DNA of 64,000 bases from Stigmatella aurantiaca. GTDB lineage: Bacteria; Myxococcota; Myxococcia; Myxococcales; Myxococcaceae. The position numbers and the translations under genes were made by a program. This document shows, in pieces, positions 7,728-16,048 of this stretch (positions are counted from its first letter, which is position 1; the number at the start of each line of letters is the position of its first letter). The stretch spans positions 186,001 through 250,000 of the forward strand of contig NZ_FOAP01000010.1 in the NCBI RefSeq assembly GCF_900109545.1, written 5' to 3'. The notes beneath the pieces are model-generated. The model was not told the origin of the DNA, searched no databases, and saw only the letters and a program-made list of their open reading frames with translations.

Positions 7728-8639
7728 TCAACCGCCGTTCTTCTGTGCCAGGGCACGCAGGGAAGAGGTTCGCAGCCGCTTGCGGGCCGCTCCGGCCTTG
7801 AGCCCCGTGAAGTGCATGGCCAGCGCCACCTTGACCTCTCCGCCCGCGGAGGTCAGCAGCCGCTGGGCCTCAGGCAGCGGGAGCTCTGTCAGCTCCGCCA
7901 CCATGCGGGCGGCCCGGGCCCGGAGCTTCACGTTTGTCGGCCGCACGTCCACCATCCGGCCCCGGTACACCTTGCCCAGGGAGATGAAGGCCGTGGTCGT
8001 CAGCGCGTTGAGGATCAGCTTCGTCGCGGTGCCGGCCTTCAGCCGCGTGGAGCCCGCCACCAGCTCCGGCCCCGTGGGCGCCAGGATCAGGATGTCCGCC
8101 GCCGTGCCCCGCTTGGGCGGGTTGCAGCAGACGAGCACCGTGCGGGCCTTGCGCTTCCGGGCCTCTGCCAGGGCGCCCAGCACATAGGGCGTGGAGGCGC
8201 TGGCGGAGATGCCGCACACCACGTCCTGGGGACGGATCCGGAAACGGCGCACCGCCTCGGCCCCCGCGCCCGCGTCGTCCTCCGCGCCTTCTACGGCACG
8301 GGTCATCGCCCGGCGGCCACCGGCCAGGGCGGTCTGGACTTGGGAAGGAGGGCTGCCGAAGGTGGGGGGACACTCACTGGCGTCCAGCACCCCCAGGCGT
8401 CCACTGGTGCCAGCGCCCACGTAGAGCAACCGGCCGCCTGCACGCAACGCGTCCGCAACGGCTCGAGCCGCTTCCGCGATAACGGGAAGGGCGCCACGGA
8501 CCGCTCGGACGGCTGCCAGGTCTTCTCGATGCAACCGGCGGACGATCTCCTCCGGAGATTGGAGGTCGAGCGCGTCCGCACGGGGATGAAGCCGCTCGGT
8601 GGGTGGGAGCGCGGGCGAACCTCGCCGCGGACTTCCCAC
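7728..8639 (-). CDS. murQ: N-acetylmuramic acid 6-phosphate etherase
   Basis: MurQ cleaves the lactyl ether of MurNAc-6-phosphate to GlcNAc-6-phosphate and D-lactate, the step after AnmK in murein recycling. The SIS-domain protein shows the family signatures LPPTERLHP at the N-terminus, YVGAGTSGRLGVLDASECPPTF, GISASASTPYV, and GSTRLKAGTATKLILN. The GTG at 8639 gives 303 residues, the usual family length; the frame extends further upstream but overlaps rpmB. It lies 17 nt after rpmB in the same direction, so it may be read from the rpmB promoter. A toxin/immunity pair follows 33 nt downstream. Confidence 0.95.
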   Translation of the reverse strand: MGSPRRGSPALPPTERLHPRADALDLQSPEEIVRRLHREDLAAVRAVRGALPVIAEAARAVADALRAGGRLLYVGAGTSGRLGVLDASECPPTFGSPPSQVQTALAGGRRAMTRAVEGAEDDAGAGAEAVRRFRIRPQDVVCGISASASTPYVLGALAEARKRKARTVLVCCNPPKRGTAADILILAPTGPELVAGSTRLKAGTATKLILNALTTTAFISLGKVYRGRMVDVRPTNVKLRARAARMVAELTELPLPEAQRLLTSAGGEVKVALAMHFTGLKAGAARKRLRTSSLRALAQKNGG

Positions 8640-8656
8640 CTGTGAGCGTCCGCGGC

Positions 8657-8848
8657 TCAGGCGGCCTTTACCACCTTGCCCGCCTTGATGCAGCGGGTGC
8701 AGGCCAGAACGCGCTCCGTGCGGCCCTCGACGCTGGCCCGGATCTTCTGGAGGTTCGGCAGGCTCCGCTTCTTGGTCTTGTTGTTCGCGTGGGAGACGTT
8801 GTTCCCCACCAGCGGACGCTTTCCACAGAGGTCGCACTTCCACGCCAT
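8657..8848 (-). CDS. rpmB: 50S ribosomal protein L28
   Basis: L28 is a component of the large ribosomal subunit. The 63-residue protein starts [12 protein letters not shown] and has a zinc-ribbon pair of Cys-x2-Cys motifs (CDLC at 5-8 and CTRC near the C-terminus), the zinc-binding form. The usual [10 protein letters not shown] and LPNLQKIR segments are present. The ATG at 8848 has a good ribosome site, AAGGAG, 10 nt upstream, so a TTG start three codons earlier is not needed. Confidence 0.97.
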   Translation of the reverse strand: MAWKCDLCGKRPLVGNNVSHANNKTKKRSLPNLQKIRASVEGRTERVLACTRCIKAGKVVKAA

Positions 8849-8945
8849 GACAGCCAACTCCTTGAAAACAGGGGCGATACAGGCAGGGCCCCGAAAAGAG
8901 CGGCGGAACCTACCAGAAATTCTTTGAAAATCCAGCCGATCTGCT

Positions 8946-10457
8946 TCACCCCTTGAGGGGGTTCTTCTTCTTGAGCATTTCCTGCACCAGCCGGGCAGCG
9001 CGCATCCCCGCCAGGAACTCGCCCTCCAGCCCCAAACCCGGCAGCACCTCGCGGCCCGCCAGCAGGATGTTCTTCGCCTGCGTGCGCTGGTTCAAACCCG
9101 TGACGCCCAGGAAGGCTTCCGCCTCGAAGGAGTACAGGGGGTGGGGCATCAGCCGACTCCCGCGCACCCCGCCCGCGTCCAGGTAGGGGACCGAGCGCAG
9201 CACCCGCTTGCCCTGCGTGAAGGGCATCAGCCCATCCAGGTGCGTGTCGATGCGCTGAGCCACCTTCTGGAGGTGCTCCTCGCCCAGCTCCCGCGCGCTG
9301 GCGGGGATGAAGACCCCGGCGCAGACGATGCGCAGCGCCTCGTCCTCCTTGCCGCCGGGCGTGCGTGCCGGGTGCTGCTGGATCAGCATCGCGCCCAGCT
9401 CCGCGTCCTCGGTGTCCATGAGCAGCAGCTCGCCCATGCCCCGCGGCAGCGCCTCCACCGGCACCACCCAGTTCACCGTGAACAGCAGCGAGCGGGTGGT
9501 GGAGGCGTCCAACTGCTCCAGCAGGCCCCGGTGCCGCTTGCGGTCCGTGACGAGCCGCCGCAAAGCCCCCGAGTCCGTGGCGGCCACCAGACACGAGGCC
9601 CGGTACACCACGTCCGAGCGCAGCACCTTCACGCCCTCGAAGCGGGCCCCATCGAAGGTGAGCTCCTCCACGATGAAGCTCTCGGAGTTCTCCCGGCTGA
9701 GCACGTCCCCTCCCAGCTCGGTCAGCCGCTTGACGAGCAGCTCCCGCAGGCCCTCCGTGCCGCCCGGGTAGCGCTGGGGCGACTGGAGCGCCTGGGACAG
9801 CGGGCGGGTGAGCGCCAGCGGCGCGGAGGACTTGTCCAGGTGGGTGAGGAATGGCTGAAGCGCGCGCAGCAGCGCTCCCGGCGGGGTGTTGCTGGAGATC
9901 CGCGGGTGGGCCTCCAGCCCCTCGTGCTGGCGGATGCGCTTGTTGAGCTTCCACGTCTCCAGCATGCCGTCGGGCGGCAGGTTGGGCTGTTCCTTGAAGA
10001 ACGCGTCGCTGGCCTCGTGCTGGGTGGTGGTCGCCGAGAGCGCCGAGAACAGCCCCTCGGCCGTCTCCCCGAACTCGCGCCCCAGCTCCGCGCGGCGGCG
10101 GGTCAGGTCGCCGTGCAGGTCCACCCGGTGGCGCGGGAGGATGAGCTGCAGCTCGGGCACGTGGGAGCGCAGGTTGCGCTGAATCGTGGACGTCAGGCCC
10201 AGCTCGGTGAATGCCTCCTCCACCGAGGGCATGGCCTTCAGGGATGGGGTGATGGACGGGGTGTAGGGCAGAATGTAGCCCCCGTGCTCGTAGCCCGTGC
10301 CCGTGCCGTCGTGCTCGATGAGCAGCACCCGGTGGCTGCGCCGCGCCAGGAGCGCGGCCGCGAGGGCCCCACCAATCTGGCTGCCCAGGACAATCGCGTC
10401 ATAGACGTGCCGGGAAGGGCCCGAGGGAAGCTGAAGTCTGGCTGGTTGCGTCGCCAT
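8946..10457 (-). CDS. FAD-dependent oxidoreductase, phytoene-desaturase/CrtI-like
   Basis: The 503-residue protein has an N-terminal dinucleotide-binding fold, [21 protein letters not shown] then LLIEHD at about residues 20-50, and the C-terminal FAD-closing segment [22 protein letters not shown], in the layout of amine oxidase/phytoene desaturase proteins. The P-loop has GSQIGG rather than the usual GxGxxG. Substrate unknown; carotenoid or isoprenoid oxidation is possible given the prenyltransferase cluster 2.3 kb away, but there is no direct link. TAGTGT lies 9 nt before the ATG, with no Shine-Dalgarno sequence. Confidence 0.75.
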   Translation of the reverse strand: MATQPARLQLPSGPSRHVYDAIVLGSQIGGALAAALLARRSHRVLLIEHDGTGTGYEHGGYILPYTPSITPSLKAMPSVEEAFTELGLTSTIQRNLRSHVPELQLILPRHRVDLHGDLTRRRAELGREFGETAEGLFSALSATTTQHEASDAFFKEQPNLPPDGMLETWKLNKRIRQHEGLEAHPRISSNTPPGALLRALQPFLTHLDKSSAPLALTRPLSQALQSPQRYPGGTEGLRELLVKRLTELGGDVLSRENSESFIVEELTFDGARFEGVKVLRSDVVYRASCLVAATDSGALRRLVTDRKRHRGLLEQLDASTTRSLLFTVNWVVPVEALPRGMGELLLMDTEDAELGAMLIQQHPARTPGGKEDEALRIVCAGVFIPASARELGEEHLQKVAQRIDTHLDGLMPFTQGKRVLRSVPYLDAGGVRGSRLMPHPLYSFEAEAFLGVTGLNQRTQAKNILLAGREVLPGLGLEGEFLAGMRAARLVQEMLKKKNPLKG

Positions 10458-10466
10458 GGGGTGGAC

Positions 10467-10472
10467 ACACTA
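10467..10472 (-). promoter_or_regulatory. Putative -10 box before FAD oxidoreductase
   Basis: TAGTGT on the minus strand lies 9 nt before the ATG at 10457, in the gap after the HAD gene stop at 10482. No -35 match and no Shine-Dalgarno sequence were found. Confidence 0.3.
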
Positions 10473-10481
10473 CACAACGTC

Positions 10482-11174
10482 TCAGCGGCTGGCGCCTTTC
10501 CCGTCGAGAAGCAGGGCTTCCAACTCGGGCGGGAGCGAGGCGAAATCCGGGGCCGTCCAGTGGGCGCCCGCCTCGCGGAGCAATTCCGGGGGGGTGGTGG
10601 AGGTGATGCCCACCGCGAGCATTCCCGCCGCCCGGGCCGCGCGGATGCCGTTCAGGGCATCCTCGAAGACGACACAGGCCGCGGGCTCCACGCCTAAGCC
10701 CCGGGCCGCCGCGAGGAAGATGTCCGGCGCGGGCTTGCCGTGGACCACCTCCTCGGCGCCCACCACGCGCGCGAACGTGCTCCGGATGCCCAGGCCGTCG
10801 AGTACCAACTGGCGGTTCTCCGTGGGCGAGGCGGTGGCCACGGCGAGCCGGAGGTGCGCGCCCTGGAGACGGGCGATGAAGGCCTCGGCGCCGCGCATGA
10901 GCGCCAGGTGCGGGGTGTAGATCGTCCGGTAGTGGATCTCCTTCTCCAGCGAGAGGCGGGCCAGCTCCTCGGCGGGCAGCGGCCGGCCCAGGAGCAGCGG
11001 GAGGATCTCCTCGTTCTTCTTACCGGCGAACTCGCGCTCGAAGCGCTCGGCGGTGGCTTCGACGCCCAGCTTCCGGGAGAGGGACACCCAGGCTTCCGAG
11101 TGGAAGCGCATGTTGTCGACGAGGGTGCCATCCATGTCGAAGATGACGGCGAGCGGCCGGGGGAAGGCGGTCAT
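10482..11174 (-). CDS. HAD-family phosphatase, beta-phosphoglucomutase-like
   Basis: The 230-residue protein is a haloacid dehalogenase-superfamily hydrolase, subfamily IA. Motif I is FDMDGTLVDN (catalytic Asp pair), a helical cap follows (FHSEAW...GKKNEEIL), motif II is VATAS, the Lys of motif III is in HGKPAPDIF, and motif IV is VVFEDALNGIRAA. This combination is typical of beta-phosphoglucomutase-like sugar-phosphate enzymes, but the substrate cannot be told from sequence. It precedes the FAD oxidoreductase by 24 nt and follows the APC permease by 41 nt on the same strand. Confidence 0.88.
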   Translation of the reverse strand: MTAFPRPLAVIFDMDGTLVDNMRFHSEAWVSLSRKLGVEATAERFEREFAGKKNEEILPLLLGRPLPAEELARLSLEKEIHYRTIYTPHLALMRGAEAFIARLQGAHLRLAVATASPTENRQLVLDGLGIRSTFARVVGAEEVVHGKPAPDIFLAAARGLGVEPAACVVFEDALNGIRAARAAGMLAVGITSTTPPELLREAGAHWTAPDFASLPPELEALLLDGKGASR

Positions 11175-11215
11175 CCCCCTTGCTTATCGTGTCTGGCCTG
11201 CGCCGGGGAGCTTTC

Positions 11216-12679
11216 TCACGCGGCGTTGGAAGGCCCTTCCACGGGGGCCGGGGCGGGCTTGAGCAGGGTGACCTTCGGTCCCACGAAGGTGTGCCGCTGC
11301 GCCACGATCCAGTAGAGCGCCAGCAGGGCAAGCGCCCCGGCGAAGGTGTAGCCTGCCAGCTCGTTGGGCGGCAGCACGAAGAGCACCGTGATGGTGCCGC
11401 ACCACACGAGCGCCACCAGGTTGATGGGGGTGGACCAGCGCCCCAAATCCCACGGGCCCCGGTGGGACCAGGTGCCGTTGCGGCGGGCCCGCCACCCCAC
11501 CCAGATGGGCAGCGCGTAGGAGGCATAGAGCGCCAGGGTGCTCAGCGCCACCATGGCCGCATAGGCGCCGCTCCAGATGGCCACGAGGAACGCGCCCGCC
11601 GCGCTGACCCAGACGGCCACGTACGGGCTCTGGAACCGCCCGGACACGCGGGCGAGCTGCGCCGAGGCGGGAAGCCCATTGTCGCGCGCGAACGCGAAGA
11701 GCATGCGCGAGTTGGAGGTGATGGAGGAGAGGCCGCAGAACCACATCGCGCCAATCGCCACCCACACCAGCGCCCCGCCCAGCGCCGGGCCCAGCGCGGT
11801 GGTCAGCACGTGGATGAAGGGGTTGGGCGCCGCCGCCGCCGAAGGCAGGTCCGTGATGGCCAGCGTCACCGCGGCGAGCAGGCCGTAGCCCACCACAGCG
11901 CTCACGGCCACCGAGAGGAAGATGCCCCAGGGGGCGTTGCGCGTGGGGTCCACCGTCTCCTCGGAGACGTGGGCGCTCGCGTCGTAGCCGGTGAAGGTCC
12001 ACTGGGCCTGCAGCAGGCCGATGAGGAAGCCGTAGAGGTAGACGTGGTTGCCCGTGGTGAACCGGGTGAGCAGGAAGGCCGGGTCCTGCTTGGGCGCGAA
12101 CGCGACGAGCGCCCCGATGACCACCGCCACGCCGGCCACGTGGTACCAGGCCGACAGGTTGTTGAGCCAGGCCACCGCGCGCACCCCCACGTGGTTGAGC
12201 ACCGCGTGCGAGGTGAGGATGGCGGCGTACAGGGGCAGCACGGAGCCACGCTCCCGCGGCCAGCCGAGCATGTCCGCGACGAACTCGGCCAGCCCGTAGT
12301 CGATGCCCGCGGTGATGGCGAACTGGCCCACGGTGTTGAACCAGGCAGTGAAGAAGCCCACGCGGGGGCCCCCCAGCATCGCGGACCAGTGGTAGAGCGC
12401 GCCCGCCGTGGGAAAGGACGAGGCGAGCTGCGCGAGGCTCGCCGCCACTGTGAGCGTCATCACCGAGACCAGGGGCCAGCCAATGCCCATGACGAGCGGG
12501 CCACCGAAGTTCAGGCCGTGGCCGTAGAGCGTCACCGCCCCGGTGAGGATGGAAATGATGGAGAAGGAGACGGCGAAGTTGGAGAAGCCCCCCATGTCGC
12601 GAAGCAGCTGCTGCCCGTAGCCCAGCCCCTGGAGCTGGGCCGCATCGGCTTCCTTCTGACGCGCCCGATCTTCACTCAT
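11216..12679 (-). CDS. APC-family amino acid permease
   Basis: This is an integral membrane transporter of about 12 helices, 487 residues from the ATG at 12679. The signatures fit the APC superfamily amino acid/GABA permease branch: DMGGFSNFAVSFSIISILTG in helix 1, the FPTAGALYHW loop, TGYDASAHVSEET in the helix 6 region, and SSITSNSRMLFAFARDNGLP. Import of an amino acid or amine is expected; substrate unknown. A GTG two codons upstream is possible, but the -10 box ends next to it, so the ATG is preferred. The gene diverges from the prenyltransferase operon. Confidence 0.88.
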   Translation of the reverse strand: MSEDRARQKEADAAQLQGLGYGQQLLRDMGGFSNFAVSFSIISILTGAVTLYGHGLNFGGPLVMGIGWPLVSVMTLTVAASLAQLASSFPTAGALYHWSAMLGGPRVGFFTAWFNTVGQFAITAGIDYGLAEFVADMLGWPRERGSVLPLYAAILTSHAVLNHVGVRAVAWLNNLSAWYHVAGVAVVIGALVAFAPKQDPAFLLTRFTTGNHVYLYGFLIGLLQAQWTFTGYDASAHVSEETVDPTRNAPWGIFLSVAVSAVVGYGLLAAVTLAITDLPSAAAAPNPFIHVLTTALGPALGGALVWVAIGAMWFCGLSSITSNSRMLFAFARDNGLPASAQLARVSGRFQSPYVAVWVSAAGAFLVAIWSGAYAAMVALSTLALYASYALPIWVGWRARRNGTWSHRGPWDLGRWSTPINLVALVWCGTITVLFVLPPNELAGYTFAGALALLALYWIVAQRHTFVGPKVTLLKPAPAPVEGPSNAA

Positions 12680-12686
12680 AGTCACA

Positions 12687-12716
12687 TCTTAACGTGACGG
12701 TCCAAGGCATCGACAA
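12687..12716 (-). promoter_or_regulatory. Putative sigma70-type promoter of APC permease
   Basis: On the minus strand TTGTCG (12711-12716), an 18-nt spacer and TTAAGA (12687-12692) precede the ATG at 12679 by 7 nt, predicting an almost leaderless transcript. Confidence 0.45.
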
Positions 12717-12783
12717 CCCCCGGGGGGGCTGACACCCTGCCGCGCATGTGGATGGACAACAGTCTTACGGGAGAGGAGCGCGG

Positions 12784-13719
12784 GTGAGCCCCCTGCGGCG
12801 GTGGGTGTACGCGCTGAAGCCCGCGAGCTGGCCGAAGGTGTTCGTGCCAGCGCTGCTGGGCCAGGCCCTGGGGGCGGCCAGCACGGGCAGGGTGTCGGTG
12901 GGCGCGCTGGCCTTTGGCCTGCTGTGGATGATCGCCGATGTCGCCTTCGTCGTGTTGCTCAACGACTGGGGGGATCGCGAGGTGGATGCGCTCAAGCGCC
13001 GCATGTTCCCGCGCGGGTGCTCTCCGAAGACCATCCCCGACGGCATCCTTCCCGCCCGGGCCGTGCTCGCGGCGGGCCTCGGGGCCGGGGCGGTGGCGCT
13101 GCTCCTCGCGGCGGTGGCGGGAAGGCTCCTGGAGCGCCCCGCGTTGCTGCCGCTGGCGGCGCTGGGGCTGTTCGTGTTCGCCGCTTACACGCTGCCGCCC
13201 TTGCGGCTCAATTACCGGGGTGGGGGAGAGCTGCTGGAGATGGTGGGCGTGGGGGGCGTGCTCCCGGTGCTGCATGCCTATGCGCAGGGTGGGGTGTGGC
13301 TCCCCCTGGAGCTGAAGCTCGTGATGCCGGGGCTGCTGGCGCTCTGCCTGGCGAGCGCGCTCGCCAGCGGGCTGTCCGACGAGGAGAGTGACCGGGCGGG
13401 AGGAAAGCGCACGTTCACCACGCTCCTGGGCAACACGGTGTCCCGCCGTGCCTCCGAGGTTCTGCTGGTGCTGGGCGCGCTGCTCTGGCTCGGGGCCGCG
13501 GGGTGGGCCCGGGGCGCCCTGCTCCAGGGAAGCTTGGTGCTCGGTGCGCTGCTCACGCTATTCTTCGCGGCGCGCGTGTGGAGCAAGAGCCCCTCGGCGG
13601 TGACGAATGCGTTTGGTGCCCAATCGGCCTACAAGCTGGAGCTGCATCGTGCCATCTGGTGGGGCTCCACCTTGCTGTCCATTCTGGTGCTCGCGGTAGG
13701 GCTGGGGGCGCAACGGTGA
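12784..13719 (+). CDS. UbiA-family prenyltransferase (first copy)
   Basis: The GTG at 12784, with GAGAGGAG about 6 nt upstream, gives 311 residues. It is a polytopic membrane prenyltransferase: the first Asp motif is NDWGDREVD (60-68) and the second is DEESDRAGGKRTF (from 199), both needed for magnesium and prenyl diphosphate. Lys-Arg-Thr after the second motif recalls MenA. It transfers an isoprenoid chain to an unknown acceptor. The stop overlaps the next gene in a GTGA, and a second UbiA paralogue follows one gene later. An in-frame GTG at 12748 is a longer, less likely start. Confidence 0.85.
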   Translation: MSPLRRWVYALKPASWPKVFVPALLGQALGAASTGRVSVGALAFGLLWMIADVAFVVLLNDWGDREVDALKRRMFPRGCSPKTIPDGILPARAVLAAGLGAGAVALLLAAVAGRLLERPALLPLAALGLFVFAAYTLPPLRLNYRGGGELLEMVGVGGVLPVLHAYAQGGVWLPLELKLVMPGLLALCLASALASGLSDEESDRAGGKRTFTTLLGNTVSRRASEVLLVLGALLWLGAAGWARGALLQGSLVLGALLTLFFAARVWSKSPSAVTNAFGAQSAYKLELHRAIWWGSTLLSILVLAVGLGAQR

Positions 13720-14441
13720 GCGAGTTGCCGGAAGGCCTGCGCCTCGAGCTGGAGGGGTTGAAGCCCCTGCTGGGGAACTGCGCCTCGCTGGATGCCACGC
13801 GGGCCCGGGCGCCCTTTCCCCACGAGCTGGCGGCTCGGCTGATGGAGGGCCGCGGCGACATGGAGCAGCGCCGCGCCTTCGTGCAGGGATTGATCGACGT
13901 GGTGCGCGCCATCCTGGAGGACTTCCCGGACAACATCTTCTGGGACCTGGATTACCTGGCGAGCTGCCTGTGGCTTGCCGGAGGCCCGCGCGAGACGGAG
14001 CACCTCGCGGGCCGGGTGGTGCGGCTGTGCCGTGGCTTCGGCAACAAGTCCAAGCTGCGCTTCCGGTACGCCCACGACTTCCTGTTCGGCTACGACTGGG
14101 CCCGCTGGGTCCTGCGTGAGCCGGAAGGGCGCGAGGACACAGGGCCGTTCGATCTCGGCTTTCTGGACTACCTCGATGCCCGGTGCCAGGAGTTGGTAGA
14201 GCTGATCTCCCGCAGCGACGCCAAGTATGGCCCCCTCCAGGGGCCGGAGTTCCGCAATCCCTTCATCTTCTGCCGCGAGCCCGCCGACGAGGCCCACCTG
14301 CACCGAGTGCTCGCCCGGGAGGATCTCATCCCGGTCAAGGCCTGGCGCTTCGATGGGGAGCGCCGCTGGCACCTGCCCTTCACCGACTTGAGGGCCGAGG
14401 CGGCCCTGCGCCTGGGCCTGTCGCGGAAGGCCGGACCATGA
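13716..14441 (+). CDS. Unrecognised protein between two prenyltransferase genes
   Basis: The 241-residue protein is soluble, without signal or membrane segments. I do not recognise the family. Visible features are an acidic/aromatic centre (DNIFWDLDYLAS), a basic stretch (GFGNKSKLRFRYAHDFLFGYDWARW) and a C-terminal part with FIFCREPADE. It overlaps the upstream UbiA stop by 4 bases (GTGA) and the downstream UbiA start by 4 bases (ATGA), so it is translated in step with both. A role in the same pathway, as enzyme or accessory, is an inference from position only. Confidence 0.7.
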   Translation: MSELPEGLRLELEGLKPLLGNCASLDATRARAPFPHELAARLMEGRGDMEQRRAFVQGLIDVVRAILEDFPDNIFWDLDYLASCLWLAGGPRETEHLAGRVVRLCRGFGNKSKLRFRYAHDFLFGYDWARWVLREPEGREDTGPFDLGFLDYLDARCQELVELISRSDAKYGPLQGPEFRNPFIFCREPADEAHLHRVLAREDLIPVKAWRFDGERRWHLPFTDLRAEAALRLGLSRKAGP

Positions 14442-15346
14442 CGGCGGGAAAGGGGACGCTCCGGGATTGGCTCCAAGCATCCCGGCTGCCCTCCCAGTCG
14501 TACATCGCGCTTCCGCTGTTGCTCGGGCAGCTCGTGGCCCTGCGCGCGCAGGGAGGGGACATCCCGTACGGGCTCCTGCTGTGCGTGCAGCTCTTCGGAG
14601 TCTTCGATCAGCTCTTCATCGTCTACGCCAATGACTGGGCGGACCAGGAGACCGATCGCCGCAACCAGACGGCCACCCCTTTCTCGGGGGGCTCCCGGGT
14701 GCTGGTCGAGGGGTGCATCTCGCCCCGGGCGCTGGGCGGGGCAGCCCTCTTCTGCGCGGCCGCGATGCTGGCGGTGTCGGTGGGCCTGGCGGTGGTCCAA
14801 GGGGCGCCTGGGCTCGTGCCGCTGGCCTTCGCCGCGTTGGGGCTGTTGTGGGCCTACAGCTATCCGCCCGTGCGGCTCTCCTATCGCGGGGGAGGGGAGT
14901 TGCTGCAGATGGTGGGGGTCGCCGGGGTGCTCCCGCTCTATGGCTACCTGGCTCAGGGGGGGGACTTGGGACGTTTTCCGTGGCCCCTCACCGTGGCGTT
15001 GCTCCCCACCCATCTGGCCTGTGCCATCGCCACGGCGCTTCCGGATGAGCCCTCGGACCGGGACAGCCACAAGCGCACGGTGCCCGTCCGGCTCGGAGGG
15101 GAACAGGCCGTGTGGATCATCGCGGCGCTGAATGGGCTCTCGCTGGCGTTGGCCCCGTGGGGGCTGGCCTCCCTGGGCATGACGGCTGGTTGGGCCCTGG
15201 CCGTTCCCGCCGCGGCCACGCTCGCGGTGCTGGGCCTGCGCCCCGCGCCTCCGGGGTCTTTGCTCATCCAAGCCCGGGTCGCGGCCTGCATCACCGCCAC
15301 CCTGGCCGTGGTGGCCATTCCCCTCCTGGGCCTGACGGCCAGGTGA
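14438..15346 (+). CDS. UbiA-family prenyltransferase (second copy)
   Basis: This 302-residue membrane protein is a paralogue of the first UbiA gene in the operon: NDWADQETD at 65-73, a middle AYSYPPVRLSYRGGGELLQMVG nearly identical in layout to the first copy, and DEPSDRDSHKRTVPVRLGG from residue 203, very MenA-like. The ATG overlaps the upstream stop (ATGA). Two related prenyltransferases side by side suggest two prenylation steps or a heteromeric enzyme. The lycopene-cyclase-like gene follows 7 nt downstream. Confidence 0.85.
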   Translation: MTAGKGTLRDWLQASRLPSQSYIALPLLLGQLVALRAQGGDIPYGLLLCVQLFGVFDQLFIVYANDWADQETDRRNQTATPFSGGSRVLVEGCISPRALGGAALFCAAAMLAVSVGLAVVQGAPGLVPLAFAALGLLWAYSYPPVRLSYRGGGELLQMVGVAGVLPLYGYLAQGGDLGRFPWPLTVALLPTHLACAIATALPDEPSDRDSHKRTVPVRLGGEQAVWIIAALNGLSLALAPWGLASLGMTAGWALAVPAAATLAVLGLRPAPPGSLLIQARVAACITATLAVVAIPLLGLTAR

Positions 15347-15353
15347 GGTAGAC

Positions 15354-16043
15354 GTGCCTTACGACTTCCTGGTGCTGGCGCTGCTGTTCCTGGTTCCAGG
15401 CATCGTCATCGCCTTTCTGCGGCCGGATTTGCGCTGGCTGATGGCGAGGGCCGCCCTGCTCGCGCTCCCGTTCGCGGCGACGGAGTGGCTCTTCTACCCG
15501 GAGTACTGGTCGCCCAGGTTTCTGTTCGGGCTGGCGGACCGGATCGGCTTTGGCATCGAGGACGTGCTGTTCGTTGCTGGGCTGGGGGCCTTTTCCTCCA
15601 CCGCCTACGCCGTCGCCTTCCGCCAAGGGGTGCGCCTCCGGGAAGGCGTCTCCCGGCCTTGGCGGCGGGGCGCGCTCGCCATCGTGGCCGTGCTGGCCCT
15701 GGCGGGGGCCTTGCGGATGGTGGGGGTGCCCATCCTCTATGCCGCCGTCGTGGCGATGGGGCTGGGCGCCGGGGGCGTGCTGTGGGCTCGCAGGGACTTG
15801 TGGGGTCCCGGTGTCCTGGGGGCCCTGGTGTCGATGGGGCTCTACCTCGGGCTGTGCCTGATCTTCGCGGCGCTCGTTCCGGGTGTCTTCGAGCGCGCGT
15901 GGCGGCCGAGCCTCCTGCTGCCAGGAAAGTTCCTGGGCGTCCCGCTCGATGAGCTGCTGTACGGGCTGGGCGCGGGGCTGGCCGCCACGGTGTTTCCGGC
16001 GTGGGCCTTTGGCTTCGGCTTCACCCCGCTCTCACGGCGGTGA
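15354..16043 (+). CDS. Lycopene-cyclase-domain membrane protein
   Basis: The 229-residue protein has about seven hydrophobic helices arranged as two related halves, as in bacterial CrtYc/CrtYd-type lycopene cyclases. Each half carries a membrane acidic motif with aromatic follow-up: EYW...GIEDVLF in the first half and VPLDELLYGLGAGLAAT in the second, corresponding to the P-x-E-E-x-x-F motif of the family. It would cyclise the end of a carotenoid or other isoprenoid. GTG start with GAGG 7 nt upstream. It closes the UbiA operon. The family call is from motif and topology. Confidence 0.65.
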   Translation: MPYDFLVLALLFLVPGIVIAFLRPDLRWLMARAALLALPFAATEWLFYPEYWSPRFLFGLADRIGFGIEDVLFVAGLGAFSSTAYAVAFRQGVRLREGVSRPWRRGALAIVAVLALAGALRMVGVPILYAAVVAMGLGAGGVLWARRDLWGPGVLGALVSMGLYLGLCLIFAALVPGVFERAWRPSLLLPGKFLGVPLDELLYGLGAGLAATVFPAWAFGFGFTPLSRR

Positions 16044-16046
16044 GAG
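16029..16046. terminator. Short hairpin between convergent genes
   Basis: CTCTCAC (16029-16035) and GTGAGAG (16040-16046) with a 4-nt loop span the stop of the cyclase-like gene and the gap before the convergent MRJP gene stop at 16049. Confidence 0.35.
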
Positions 16047-16048
16047 GG

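Noticed and set aside
8946-16043. A single large carotenoid gene cluster from the CrtI-like gene to the cyclase-like gene
   Set aside because: A HAD phosphatase and an amino acid permease lie between, the strands differ, and no phytoene synthase is present; only the 12.8-16.0 kb operon is supported as a unit.
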